Source of the DNA: Geotrypetes seraphini
Taxonomy: Eukaryota > Chordata > Amphibia > Gymnophiona > Dermophiidae
Direction: 5' to 3'
DNA length: 64,000 nt
NCBI RefSeq assembly: GCF_902459505.1
Contig: NC_047095.1
Coordinates: 118,917,380-118,981,379, forward strand
The notes under the pieces: model-generated
What the model saw: only the letters and a program-made list of their open reading frames with translations
Told to the model about the DNA's origin: nothing
Database searches by the model: none
Program-made: the position numbers and the translations under genes
Part shown: positions 30,520 through 41,589 of the stretch, piece by piece
Position numbering within the stretch: the first letter of the stretch is position 1
Layout of the letters: each line of letters starts with the position of its first letter

Positions 30520-33500
30520 GTAAGAATAAAACACTTCCTATGGGATGCTTCAACCGGGACATTTTTAGATGTTTCTCAGCTCGGGGGCAGTTACTGTGGG
30601 GCCCGGGAAGGACTCAGCTGAGGATAGTGAGCGTAAGACTCAAGGACTCAGCTGGGGACAGTGAGTATGGGACTTAAGAACTCAGCTGTGGGATCTATGA
30701 GGCTATAATTCTGTATCGCTCTATGGTACGGCCACACCTTGAACATTGTGTGCAATTCTGGTCACCATGTCTCAAAAAAAGATATAGCAAAATTAGAAAA
30801 GATGCAGAGAAGGGCAGTGAAAATGATAAAAGGGATAGGATGATTTCCATATGAGGAAAGGCTAAAGCGGCTAGGGCTCTTCAGCTTGGAGAAGTGATGG
30901 CTCAGGGGGATATGATAGAGGTCTATAAAATAATGAGTGGAGTGGAAAGGGTAGATGTGAATCACTTGTTCACTCTTTCCAATAATACCAGGACTTGGGG
31001 GCATGCGATGAAACTACTAAGCAGTAGATTTAAAACGAACCAGAGAAAATATTTCTTCACACAACGTGTAATTAAACTCTGGAATTTGTTGCCAAAGAAT
31101 GTGGTGAAATCAGTTAGCTTAGCAGGGTTTAAAAAAAAGGTTTGAATAAATTCCTAAAAGAGAAATCCATAGGCCATTATTGAGATGGCTTGGGGAAATC
31201 CACTGTTTTTTTCCCCCCCCTAAGATAAGTAGCATAAAACCTCTTTTACTCCTTGGGATCTAGCTAGGTTCTTGGGAATTGGGTTGGCCACTGTTGGAAA
31301 CAGGGCTTGATGGACCTTCAGTCTGTTCCAGTATGGCAGTTCTTATAACTCTCCCCTCTTTGGGCTTCCTCGGTCAGGGAAGACTTAACATAACAACAGG
31401 CCCTCTGAGAAAGGGAAACTCCAGACAGCCAAAGATACAACCGAAACTGCTGAGGGGAAGCAGCCAGGGAGTGCTGGATGGAAGACAGAAGATGTTGAGG
31501 TGGAGGGGGGGGACGACACTAGGGTGTAATTATTCTTTACCTGACCTGACTGCCACTAAAAATGGTGACTCAGCCCAAAAGCATAGAAACGTGAGATGTA
31601 TTTCTTGTGCCTGACTACGGATTAGGTTTCATGGATCTCAGCTGTCCATGTTGTATTAATGCTTTATATGTATCAGTGTGACGCCTTAAAAGAGGGTTCT
31701 GTTGAAAAAACGCTCTTCAGCTGTCTGTGCTGTACTCACGCTCTGCTCATATCAGTGTGATGACTTCATGGGGCTCTGAGGAAGATCCACACGTTAGCCG
31801 CTCAGGCTGCGTTCAAGTTTTACATGTGTCAGTGCGAGCATGGGGCTCTAATGCAGATGCACCTTTTCAGCTGTCCGTGCTGTATTCATGTCCAGTGTCA
31901 ATCCAATGTCTGCAAGGGGTTCTGATCAAGGCCTGCTCTTCAGCTCTTCATGCCATCTGCTTGTCGTAACATTTCAAGAGTTTCATTCCCGCTCTTTCCA
32001 ATTTTAACACAAAATTCGATCACACATCTCTGGCAGGGCGCAAGAGGGAGTGGTGGGACTGCGGTTCACCTACATGTAGCCATCGGCACCCTACAACTCC
32101 CTGCAACTGGGGCAGACCACCCCCGCAGCCCCACCTTTGATATGCTACCAGATATCACAGCTAGATTACTGTAATGCCTAAGGTTTCCAGATTTTACTAT
32201 AGTAAAATCCGAATGCCCCTGTATAAGACTCTGGTGAGACCTCATTTAGAATATTATGTACAATTCTGGAGGCCGCACCTTCAAAAAGATATAAAAAGGG
32301 TGGAGTTGGTCCAGAGGAAGGCTACTAAAATGGTGTGTGGTCTTCATCATAAAGTGTATGGGGACAGACTTAAAGATCTCAATCTGTATACTTTGGAGGA
32401 AAGGCGGGAGAGGGGAGATATGATAGAGGCGTTGAAATACCTACGTAATGTAAATACGCATGAGCCGAGTCTCTTTCATTTGAAAGGAAACTCTGCAATG
32501 AGAGGGCATAGGATGAAGTTAAGAGGTGACAGGCTCCTGGGTAATCTAACAAAATACTTTTTTTTAATTGAACGGGTGGTAGATGCGTGGAACAGTCTCC
32601 CGGAAGAGGTGGTGGAGACAGAGGCTGTGTCTGGATTCAAAAGGGCCTGGGATAGGCACGTGGGATCTCGGAGAGAGAAAGAGATAATGGCTACTGCAGA
32701 TGGGCAGCTCTATGACCTCACAATGCAGGTGCACAGAGCCTTAGCCTATAGGAAGAGGAGATGCAAATGTTAAGAGCCTTAGCCAATAGGGAGAGGGGAA
32801 ATATGATGAGACGTTTCAATACCTACGTAATGTAAATACGCATGAGCCGAGTCTCTTTCATTTGAAAGGAAACTCTGCAATGAGAGGGCGTAGGATGAAG
32901 TTAAGAGGTGATAGGCTCTGGAGTAATCTGAGGAAATACTTTTTTACAGAAAGGGTGGTAGATGCGTGGAACAGTCTCCTGGAAGAGGTGGTGGAGACAG
33001 AGACAGAATGGGATAGGCACGTGGGATCTCTAGGAGAGAGAAAGAGATAATGGTTACTGCGGATGGGCAGACTGGATGGGCCATTTGGCCCTTTATCTGC
33101 CATCATGTTTCTATCATATCAGGATCTAGATCAAAAGCATGAATATCTTTAATGCAATACTCTGTGGTGCTCATTTTCAAAAGAAAAAAACATCTCAAAA
33201 GCTGCAGAGTGGCGGGAGGATGTTTTTCCCACAAAAACGTCTACAACTCGGTTTTTCTTTTCTGTTCGTCTTAACTTGCAAGGGGGCTCCTGAGGGGCGT
33301 GATTTGGGTGGAATTTGGACATTTTTCTGCGATAATGGAACAAGATAAAACGGTCTAGGGCCAAAACGGAAATGGTCACCAGGATGGTCTCAGGTCTCAG
33401 GGATCTCCCATATGAAGAACGGCTGGATAAATTGCAGCTATACTCACTCGAGGAACGCAGAGAGAGGGGTGACATGATCGAGACGTTCAAATATCTCACT

Positions 33501-36500
33501 TGCCGTATCGAGGTGGAAAAGGACACCTTCTTTCTCAAAGGTCCCACATCAACAAGAGGGCATCCGTTGAAATTCAGGGATGGGAAATTTCATGGCGATA
33601 CCAGAAAATATTTCTTCACCGAAAGGGTGGCTGATCGCTGGAATAATCTTCCACTACAGGTAATCGAGGCCAGCAGCATAGCAGATTTTAAGACAAAATG
33701 GGATTGGTACGTGGGATCTCTACATAGGAGAAGGTAGGGGTGGGTCATTTGTGTGGGCAGACTGGATGGGCCTTGGCCCTTTTCTGCCGTCAGTTTCTAT
33801 GTTTCTATTTTTATCTAGACATGTTTCAGTCCCAACAAAGTTATAACAAGCAGAGTGGTGGAGTGGCCTAGTGGCCAGAGCTGCTGCCTCAGGACCCCGA
33901 GGTTGTGGGTTTGATTCCAGCACGGCTTCCTAAGACCCTGGGCAAGTCACTTAACCTCCATTGTCAGGTACCATAGTTAGATTGCGAGCCCAATGTAACA
34001 GATAGGGGAAAACATTTAGAGCAGCATCCCGCAAACATTTTCAAGCGACGGCACACTAAACGTACTGGCCGCAGCTTGAGGCATCTAGAAGTGCACGGAT
34101 GTCACCGCGATGATGTCACCTGCATGTGTGACATCATCATGTTGACGTCTGCGCATGGGCAAAAGCCCTCCAGACGGGCCCTGAGGCGCCTGAGGTGCCA
34201 GCAGGGAAGAGGGCTGGAGAGGAGGAGAAGCACCGGTGCCAGCTGATTGCCTACAGGACGTGCCTCTTGCCGCAAGAGGCACATCCTGAGGGCAGTCAGC
34301 TGGCACCAGTGCCTCTCCTCCTCCCTGTGTGCTGTGGCACACATGAAATCTCAGGAGGCACATTAGTGTACCACAGCACACAGTTTGCGATACACTGATT
34401 TAGAATAACATAGAAACATGATGGCAGATAAAGGCCAAATGGCTCATCCAGAGCGTCCACTATCTCCTCCTTTCCCTATTGGCTAAGGCTCTTAACATTT
34501 GCATCTCTTCTTCCTATTGGCTAAGACTCTTTACACCTGCATTGTGATGTCATAGAGCTTTATGGTTATAGAAACAGAAACATGATGGCAGATAAAGGCC
34601 AAATGGCCCATCCAGAGCATCCACTATCTCCTCCTCTCCCTATTGGCTAAGGCTCTTAACATTTGCATCTCTTCTTCCTATTGGCTAAGACTCTTTACAC
34701 CTGCATTGTGATGTCATAGAGCTTTATGGTTATAGAAACAGAAACATGATGGCAGATAAAGGCCAAATGGCTCATCCAGAGCATCCACTATCTCCTCCTT
34801 TCCCTATTGGCTAAGGCTCTTAACATTTGCATCTCTTCTTCCTATTGGCTAAGACTCTTTACACCTGCATTGTGAGGTCATAGAGCTGCCCATCCGCAGT
34901 ACCCATTATCTCTTTCTCTCTCTGAGAGATCCCACGTGCCTATCCCAGGCCCTCTTGAATTCAGACCCAGTCTCTGTCTCCACCACCTCTTCCGGAAGAC
35001 TGTTCCACGCATCTACCACCCTTTCCTTAGAAAAGTATTTCCTCAGATTACTCCGGAGCCTATCACCTCTTAACTTCATCCTATGCCCTCTCATTCCAGA
35101 GCTTCCTTTCAAATGAAAGAGACTTGACTCATGCATCTCTATCATATCTCCTCTCCCGCCTTTCCTCTAAAGCATACAGATTGAGATCTTTAAGTCTGTG
35201 CTGAACTTCTCCAAGATAGGGCAGTGTATCAAATCCTTATAAACCTAAGTGCCCTCACTCACTAACCATTGGAGGGATTAAGATATGATTCCCCGGTGCT
35301 CAATGACTCCCTCCCACCCCCCTAAAGATGTGCCAGTACATACAGGGCTCTGTGGCAGTTTCAAATATTTTGGCCATTCCTGTTAGAGCCAAATGCAGGT
35401 CCCAGGCCTAGGCTGGCGGTCAGTGTAGTGGACTATAGAGAAAGGGAGCCGGGTCTCTGTATAAAAGTACGTAGAGGTGATGCTGTTGGGAGTGGGGGCT
35501 AGGACAGGTTTGTCCGGGTATTGAAAAGAAATCGCGTCGCGAGGAGGCATCCGTGGATCCCACAAGGTGATGTCACATGGCGCATCCGCACATGTGCGGA
35601 TACCTTCCTGCCTGACGAACAGACTGTGGGGGGCAGGGATGGGTGGAATTGGGCAGACCTGGCAGGGCGGGTCTAGGGGTTCTGGATTTAACTGAGGTAA
35701 AATCTGGTAACCCTAGGGTAGGGAGGATGCAGATGGGGGGGGGGGGGGGAGGGGGGTACCAGAGCACCAACTGGTTCAGGGTACCTCAACCCCTTCAGCT
35801 AGCTCTGTTCCCAGTGCTGCACGCTCTCGGAGAAGGCATCCTCGCTGGCCTTTGCTGACCACGTCACCCCTCTGCTGATAGACTCTCATTGGCTTCCTAT
35901 TATCCATTGAATTTCGTTCAAAATATTACTGCTAGTTTTCAAATCTATGACCTATAATGAACCCCAGTTCATTACTGGAATGCTCATTCCATACAACGTT
36001 TCACGGACCCTCCGATCAGCTTCAAGCAATCTGTTAACAGTTCCATCCCTGAAAATAATTGGAACTAGAAGACAAGACATGTTTTCAATTATTGCCCCTC
36101 TTTTGAGACATAAAGGACCTCATTTCTTTTAAATGAACTTTAAAAACTTATCTTTTCAAGGATGCTTTTAATATATGACCCCCAGACTTAGAATTTTTTG
36201 TCCCTAGGCTTGACATCCTACAATTTTTTTTTTTTTTTCCTTCCTTGAGTTATTTTCCCTTTAATGTATTTTTTTCTTCTACAAACATATTGTAACTTCC
36301 CCCCCAATCCTCACAATTCATGTATGTTAACCCAGTTTGTTTTTATTTAAAGTCATTGTATTTGTCTTTCTATTTTATTTGAATTGTACATCGCTTAGAT
36401 ATTCAATAAGCGATTTATCAAGCACTAATAAAACTTGAAACTTGAAACTTAAACTTGACATAAACGAGGGTCTGACCGTCTGATCTTTCTTTCAGGTGGC

Positions 36501-39500
36501 AAAGCCTTTGGAATTCTGAAGGCCAAGCAAGAGGAGCAGCTGGAGGAACTGAATAAGGTAACTGTCACTTTGCTCCCTCACAGGGTCACTTTCAAAGCCA
36601 TTTACCTGTATCAGTAGGGACTTAACTGCCTTTCTGAAAATTGCTTCCCTCTGCCCACCCGGCGAGGATGGGGGAAACAGGGAGTTTGCTTTGGGTGCAG
36701 AGCCGGGGGGGGGGGTGTCAATTTGAGTCTGCAGCTGTGTGAGCCAGATAGGAAGGGGGGGGGGGTGACCAAAGGTAGCTGTCAGCTCTCAGCATTGTTT
36801 TGTGCAGCTGCTGCCCTGTACGGACTTTGGTGTGTGTTTAGGTGGGAGGAGGGGAGGAAAAGGGTGGAGGCGCTTTTGATTTTCAAATGAACAAATATTG
36901 TTTATTGGAAGCTTGTGTACCACTACTAATGACTGGGGAGTCAATTCTGAGCGGTTTGCATGAGCTTCAGTAAAGGTGTTACAATACCTGAGCTTCAGTA
37001 GTGGTGCTACAATATATGAGCTTCAGTAGTGGTGTTACAATACCTGAGCTTTAGATAATGGTTACTGCGGATGGGCAGACTGGATGGGCCATTTGGCCTT
37101 TATCTGTTGTCATGTTTCTATAACCATAAAGCTCTATGACCTCACAATGCAGGTGTAAAGAGCCTTAGCCTATAGGAAGAGGAGATGAAAATGTTAAGAG
37201 CCTTAGCTAATAGAGAGAGGAGGAGATAGTGGATGCTGCGGATGGGCCAACTGGATGGGCCATTTGGCTTTTATCTGCCATCATGTTTCTATACCAATGA
37301 GGTAATGTGTACTCATTGTGGATATCCTGAAAACCCAGACTGGGTTGAGAACCCCTGATCTAGTGGCCCATTGGTATAAGATGGATAACAGATACTGAGC
37401 TTGAATTTAGAATGCCATTGCCACTCTGTTTTCGTTGTTGAACCAGTGGGTTGTAGCAACTTGTGCCGAGAATTACGTGTGCACACTAGCCAGAGGGATA
37501 ATAGAGGAGAAAGTCTAGGAGAGGGCCTTGTTTGTCACATGCAAGCTAATTTTAGTCTGTTGCCCCATCCTCGACAGGAGTTTCTTAATGACCCCAAGTA
37601 TAACCTGGATGAGGATTTGGAGGGGAAGCTGGAAATCTTCAAACGTGAGTAACCACCCTTGATTCACTGCAGCAATAGACAGAGGCACTTTCTGTGGGGT
37701 GGTTTTCTCTCTCCTGAAACGGTACAGAGAGAAGAGGGAGCCCCTGGGTTGAAAAAACCCAGAAAGGTGACAATAACCAGGTGCGGTTGCCCCTTCCTGA
37801 GGAGGAAGGGGTGGAAACATGCCTCCTCTTGTCTTCCCCCTAGGAGATAGAGCAGCTACTGGGCCACCGAGCAGAACAGAAGGATCTAGGGTGGGCCTAG
37901 ACCAGCTTGGAGGTGAGTTATACAGTATAAAAGGTGGTGAGCTGGTAGAGGGGCTCAATATCTATTTCCATTCCTGTTTCTAACCATTCATCCTCCGGGG
38001 AAGACTTTAGGCAATGAGTATGGGATGTCTAAGCTACTGCAGCTCGGAAAAAGTGGGTCCAAGACAGTAACATCCATCTCAAGGGGTGGTTCTAGACTGA
38101 AGGCCATCGCCACCCACAATGGTCAAGTGGAGGTGGAAGGATCATAGTGTTGGGCTGGCTTTGGACATCTCTGCCAGCCTCAGCCTGCTGGCTGTGCACT
38201 GTGGGTCAAGGACAAGGAACTGAATATGATTATCAATGACAACTGGATCAGGGTAGATATATTCCAATAACGCTATGACCTTGTATGCCAACTGGGTTGT
38301 GTGGTTATTCTGGATAATAGTGGGAAGGAAGCCTGCCTCTTCCTAGTTTAATGAATAAACAGGATAGGAGATAAGGTGGCACTGGAAAAAAAAATTATAT
38401 TTATCCTATTCTCTCTTTCCCCTTTCTTTGTATTCATCTCTCTTTCAGAGAAATTCATGGAGTTTGACCTGAATGACCATGGAGACATTGGTGAGTTTAG
38501 GAGGAGAGACAGCTGAAAGACTCTGTGGGTGAGCTAGAGGTCATTACATACAGGTAAATTACATCCTGTGGTTTCCCCCCAATCCCTGCTAGAATTTATG
38601 GTATTCGTTCGCTCGAGAAGGACTGGAACTGGCTGCGATGGGAACAGTACCTTCAACTTATGGGTTGATGTCAACAGGAACTTAGTCACTGGTAGGACTG
38701 TATAGGCCCCTACTGCTGGGCAGTCAGACCCACACAGTCAGAAGTAGTGGCATGTGCAGAGAAATGTGAACTGGAGGATGTGTTTAACATCCACAAGAAA
38801 AAAAAAAGGAACCACAAGGGGATAGTAACCTCTATAAGTAAGTTGTGGAAGCCAAGCAAAAGAGTAGGGTCCAAGACAATCGGCTTGCGATGTCAAATCC
38901 GACACAATGATGTCACATGCATGCATGCATGCTCGGAGGCCCACCAGACGCAGCCTCAAGCTAGGGGCTTTCCAAAACCGGAAATCTGTCCAGGCCCGGA
39001 CAGTCCTCTAAAAAGAGAACATATCCGGGCTTTCCAGACATCTGGCAACCCTACTATAACAGCTTTTTCACACTGTATAGTGCTACTACTCTGTTTGCTG
39101 TGTCTATAACACAGCATAACACCTTGAATGCGGAGGAAAGCTTTTACAGTACCCCGCTGTGGACAATAACATATGTCTGTTGTGTTACATGCTCCAGATT
39201 GACATCATAGTCACTTCTTATCTTTCTATCTTTTCATTTTTTATCTTTCTCTTTATCATTATTCATCATTACCTCTTCCTTTTAGGACCCCTGAGGAAGG
39301 CGTGTTCGCCGAAACACGGACCGTGTAGGGTCCGGTTGGAATTTTATCACAGTATTTTTTATCATTGTACTTTTTAAATTGAATTTTCATGGTTTTATAC
39401 GTCAGTGTTTAATAAATTATCTCCAGAACATCTGTATCCATAGTTTTTGTTTTCATCGGTGGATTGTTTTCACTGTGGATCATTGGGTCTCCCCATTTTT

Positions 39501-41413
39501 CTTTGTTGTGTTGTGTTACTACTCTCCTATGAATTATTTCAATAGCGCTACCAGATGCACACAGCGCTGTACTGAGTCACGAAGAAGAGAGTCCCTGCTC
39601 AAAGAAGCTTACAATCTAAACAGCCAAGAGAGACAAACAGGATGCCATGGATACAGTTAATCTGGCTAGGTTGGTGGGCAGTGGGGAGTAGGGTTATGGA
39701 TTGAAGGCTATATCAAGGTGAATTTTCAGTCAGCTTTTAAACAAGGGTGGACATAACTCAGGTAGTTTATTCCAGGCAAAGGAGGCAGCTAGATGAAAGG
39801 AACAAAGTCTGGAATTGGCAATAGAGGAGAAGGGCACAACTAAGAGTGGCTTATCTGAGGAATGGAGTTCTCTGGGAGGTATATAAGGAGAGAGAAGAGA
39901 GAAGAGATATTGAGGGGCAGCAGAATGAACACACTTGTAGGTCAGCAATAGGAGCTTGAACTATATGCGAAGGCAGATAGGGAACCAGTGAAGTGATTTA
40001 AGGAGAGGGGTGACATCTAAACGTGAGGTTTCAAGAGTGTGGACGAGGGTTGTGTTCCATATATAAGAAGTATTGACTCCTGAGGCAGGTGGACGCTCCG
40101 CTGAAACCCAGCTCCGTGTCAAGTCATTTTCATGTATCACTGAATAAACCTGGTTTGACATCACAAGCCGATTGTCTTGGACCCTACTTTTTTTGCTTAC
40201 TTTCCACACCATGTAGCACCCACCTACATTATCCTTAGGCCCCAACACAAAATCAGTCCAGGTTGTGCCACTGCCCCTCAAATCATTCAGTCTCCTTTCT
40301 AAAAATGCAATGTTGCTCAAATTACTTAATTCCCTTTAGTCACTCTCTTTTCCTAGACATGATGTCCCTGAAGAGAATGCTGGAGAAGCTGGGGGCATCC
40401 AAGACACACCTGGAGCTGAAAAAGATGATAGGAGAGGTGACAAGAGGCGCTGCAGACGTCATATCCTACCGTGACTTTGTGCAGATGATGTTGGGGAAAC
40501 AATCTGCCATCTTGAAAATGTGAGTAGAAGCCCTTGAGGTGGGGTAGGGAAATAGGGCACTGGAGAGGGGGTTGATGAAGAGAAGAAGGGTTACCATATA
40601 GCTCCAAAAGAAGGACAGATTGAGACATCCGTGTTTTACTTCCATTGCTTTTAGCAGAAGTAAATCCCAGGTGTCTCAATCCATCCTCCTTTTTCTGGAG
40701 TCATATGGAAACCCTAAAGAGTAGGCCCAAAATGTTCAAATACTTGAAGGGTATTAATGTAGAACAAAATCTTTTCCAGAGAAAGGAAAATGGTATAACC
40801 AGAGGACATAATTTGAGGTTGAGGGGTGGTAGATTCAGGGGCAATGTTAGGAAATTCTATTTTACGGAGAGGGTGGTGGATGCCTGGAATGTGCTCCCGA
40901 GAGAGGTGGTGGAGAGGAAAACGGTGACTGAGTTCAAAGAAGCATGGGATGAACACAGAGGATCTAGAATCAGAAAAAAATATTAAATATTGAACTAAGG
41001 CCAGTACTGGGCAGACTTGCATGGTCTGTATCTGTATATGGCCGTTTGGGGGAGGATGGGCTGGAGAGGGCTTCAATGGCTGGGAGGGTTTAGATGGGAT
41101 GGAGTAGGTTTTAACAGAGATTTTGGCAGTTGGAACCCAAACACAGTACCAGGTAGAGCTTTGGATTCTTGCCCAGAAATAGCTAAGAATAAAAAATTTA
41201 AAAAATTTAAATTGAATCAGATTGGGCAGACTGGATGGACCATTCAGGTCTTTATCTGCCATCATCTACTATGTTACTATATTTTTAAAACACGTGGACT
41301 GACTCCTCCATCTACTTTTCTGTAGCATTCTGATGTACGAAGAGAAGGCCAAAGAAAAGGAGGAGAGACCGGCTGGACCTCCATCCAAGAAAAGATTTGC
41401 AGATCTTCCCTAG
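30495..41413 (+). CDS. AIF1: AIF1 (Iba1) allograft inflammatory factor 1, complete six-exon coding gene
   Basis: Calcium-binding, actin-bundling protein of macrophages and microglia that acts in membrane ruffling and phagocytosis. Coding exons are 30495-30519, 36496-36557, 37578-37644, 38449-38490, 40357-40519 and 41326-41413. All introns have GT-AG ends and matching phases, giving 148 residues (human 147). The start [14 protein letters not shown] aligns in length with human MSQTRDLQGGKAFG. The first EF-hand loop is residues 58-69 ([12 protein letters not shown]). The second EF-hand, about 94-105 ([12 protein letters not shown]), is degenerate, as in the family. The C-terminus [11 protein letters not shown] matches the family tail. 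It lies between NCR3 and PRRC2A as in mammals. AATAAA at 41545-41550 is a likely poly(A) signal. Introns carry CR1 pieces, a SINE, foldback elements and two hammerhead-like folds. Regulation by PU.1 is suggested by the upstream site. Confidence 0.95.
30690..31350 (+). repeat. CR1-type LINE 3' part in AIF1 intron 1
   Basis: Encodes [12 protein letters not shown]-like, [40 protein letters not shown] with a few frame breaks, then the 3' end TTGGCCACTGTTGG and GACCTTCAGTCTG. Confidence 0.85.
31351..32180. other. AIF1 intron 1 sequence, nothing recognised
   Basis: Near 31640-31940 a loose repeat of TCAGCTGTCCRTG with GTATTCATG/TACTCACG and TCAGTGTGA suggests an old tandem array of about 85 bp. 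No open frame of note. Confidence 0.4.
32185..33117 (+). repeat. CR1-type LINE 3' part with internally duplicated terminus
   Basis: 199-codon frame ([40 protein letters not shown]) reaches 32773. The block from ACCTACGTAATGTAAATACG to the 3' end is then repeated at 32818-33117, joined by a segment TCTATGACCTCACAATGCAG...TAAGAGCCTTAGCC that recurs in other copies. Confidence 0.88.
33330..33812 (+). repeat. CR1-type LINE 3' part
   Basis: [58 protein letters not shown] and tail TTTCTGCCGTCAGTTTCTAT. Same subfamily as 26442-27214, opposite strand. Confidence 0.9.
33850..34016 (+). repeat. CORE SINE
   Basis: GTGGCCTAGTGGCCAGAGCT (A box region), GGTTGTGGGTTTGATTCC (B box), CCTGGGCAAGTCACTTAACC (CORE), then an L2-like end cut by the next element. 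Confidence 0.8.
34018..34405. mobile_element. Foldback DNA element family A, fullest copy
   Basis: Left end AGCAGCATCCCGCAAAC...GGCACACTAA faces TTAGTGTACC...GTTTGCGATACACTGA. Inner arms GCACCGGTGCCAGCTGATTG and CAGTCAGCTGGCACCAGTGC are complementary. No coding. Confidence 0.7.
34406..35205 (-). repeat. CR1-type LINE end with three 164-bp tandem terminal units
   Basis: AAACATGATGGCAGATAAAG occurs at 34414, 34578 and 34742, exactly 164 bp apart. Each unit holds CCTATTGGCTAAGGCTCTTA and ACACCTGCATTGTGATGTCA. The rest (34885-35205) encodes [16 protein letters not shown] and [18 protein letters not shown] antisense. Confidence 0.92.
35206..35720. other. Mostly unassigned; right half of a GGTTACCAG-type element
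   Basis: 35500-35716 ends AAATCTGGTAACCCTAGGG, like the MITE at 16491, with a left end too decayed to place. A G-run follows at 35737. Confidence 0.45.
35850..36460 (+). repeat. L2-type LINE 3' part
   Basis: Encodes ADSHWLPI-like, [12 protein letters not shown] and [20 protein letters not shown], with frame breaks. 3' end TGTACATCGCTTAGATATTC and AAACTTGAAACTTGAAACTT, 36 bp before AIF1 exon 2. Confidence 0.8.
36496..36557 (+). CDS. AIF1: AIF1 exon 2
   Basis: Acceptor TCTTTCTTTCAG, donor GTAACT. Encodes [20 protein letters not shown], 62 nt, ends in phase 0. Confidence 0.95.
36558..37049 (+). other. AIF1 intron 2, first half
   Basis: Two long G-runs (36705, 36757) and three 34-bp iterations of ACAATAYMTGAGCTTYAGTA near 36960-37050. 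No other feature. Confidence 0.5.
37050..37300 (+). repeat. CR1 3' ends, two units in tandem
   Basis: GATGGGCAGACTGGATGGGC...CATGTTTCTATA occurs twice, joined by the CTCTATGACCTCACAATGCA...AGAGCCTTAGC segment, the plus-strand form of the unit at 34.4-34.9 kb. Confidence 0.85.
37578..37644 (+). CDS. AIF1: AIF1 exon 3
   Basis: Acceptor CGACAG, donor GTGAGT. Encodes [13 protein letters not shown] and LEGKLEIFK, then one base of Gln52. 67 nt. Confidence 0.95.
38449..38490 (+). CDS. AIF1: AIF1 exon 4 (start of EF-hand loop)
   Basis: 42 nt between TCTCTTTCAG and GTGAGT. Encodes [13 protein letters not shown], first part of the calcium-binding loop, phase 1 at both ends. Confidence 0.95.
38820..39056. 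repeat. GGTTACCAG-type hAT-like remnant in AIF1 intron 4
   Basis: Right end GGGCTTTCCAGACATCTGGC and AACCCTAC with internal GACAGTCCTCTAAAAAGAGA. The left end is uncertain. TAGGGTCCAAGACAATCGGC at 38868 is repeated in reverse at 40168. Confidence 0.45.
39285..39333 (+). ncRNA. Hammerhead-ribozyme-like fold in AIF1 intron 4 (copy 1)
   Basis: Stem I GGACCC (39285-39290) pairs perfectly with GGGTCC (39328-39333). Core CTGAGGA fits CUGANGA. Stem II is GGCG-TGTT-CGCC. GAA follows, then stem III ACACG-GAC-CGTGT and a GTA cleavage triplet ending at 39327. This is a type I layout, as described for Penelope-like elements and other small retroelements. One departure: an extra A (39298) lies between the core and stem II. 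Whether it cleaves cannot be told from sequence. Confidence 0.6.
39530..40040 (-). repeat. L2-type LINE 3' part, antisense
   Basis: On the minus strand: [40 protein letters not shown] and a 3' end TTGTAAGCTTCTTTGAGCAG, CAGCGCTGTGTGCATCTGGT. Confidence 0.8.
40070..40128 (+). ncRNA. Hammerhead-ribozyme-like fold in AIF1 intron 4 (copy 2, decayed)
   Basis: Stem I TGACT/AGTCA (40074-40078, 40122-40126), core CTGAGGC, stem II GTGGA-CGC-TCCGC, GAAA, a GTC triplet ending at 40120. The core A9 is C and stem III is weak. As with copy 1, an AATAAA follows within about 100 bp (40142). Confidence 0.4.
40357..40519 (+). CDS. AIF1: AIF1 exon 5
   Basis: 163 nt between TTTCCTAG and GTGAGT. Completes Asp66, then [20 protein letters not shown] and [17 protein letters not shown]. 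The last split codon joins to Ile120, where human has Met. Confidence 0.95.
40588..40716. mobile_element. Foldback MITE in AIF1 intron 5
   Basis: Left AGGGTTACCATATAGCTCCA, right TGGAGTCATATGGAAACCCT. Arms also include GACACCTGGGATTTACTTC-like complements. No convincing target duplication. Confidence 0.7.
40730..41283 (+). repeat. CR1-type LINE 3' end in AIF1 intron 5
   Basis: [37 protein letters not shown] and tail CTGCCATCATCTACTATGTT. Sense-oriented. Near-identical sibling at 20615-21187. Confidence 0.9.
41326..41413 (+). CDS. AIF1: AIF1 exon 6
   Basis: Acceptor TTTTCTGTAG. Encodes [20 protein letters not shown] and KKRFADLP with a TAG stop at 41411-41413. The 3' UTR runs to the AATAAA at 41545. 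Confidence 0.95.
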
Positions 41414-41589
41414 CAACACTTGCATCCATCCACCCCGTCCAGGATCATGAGCAGAACCCCACTCTGGTCAGGAGTTAACCTTCCCACATTGCAGATAAAA
41501 CATTATTATTATTTTTTTTAAGAAGTGAGTTGAACAATAAGAATAATAAATAACCAAATCTTGGAACTATGTCAGTGTCAAAGTATGTC

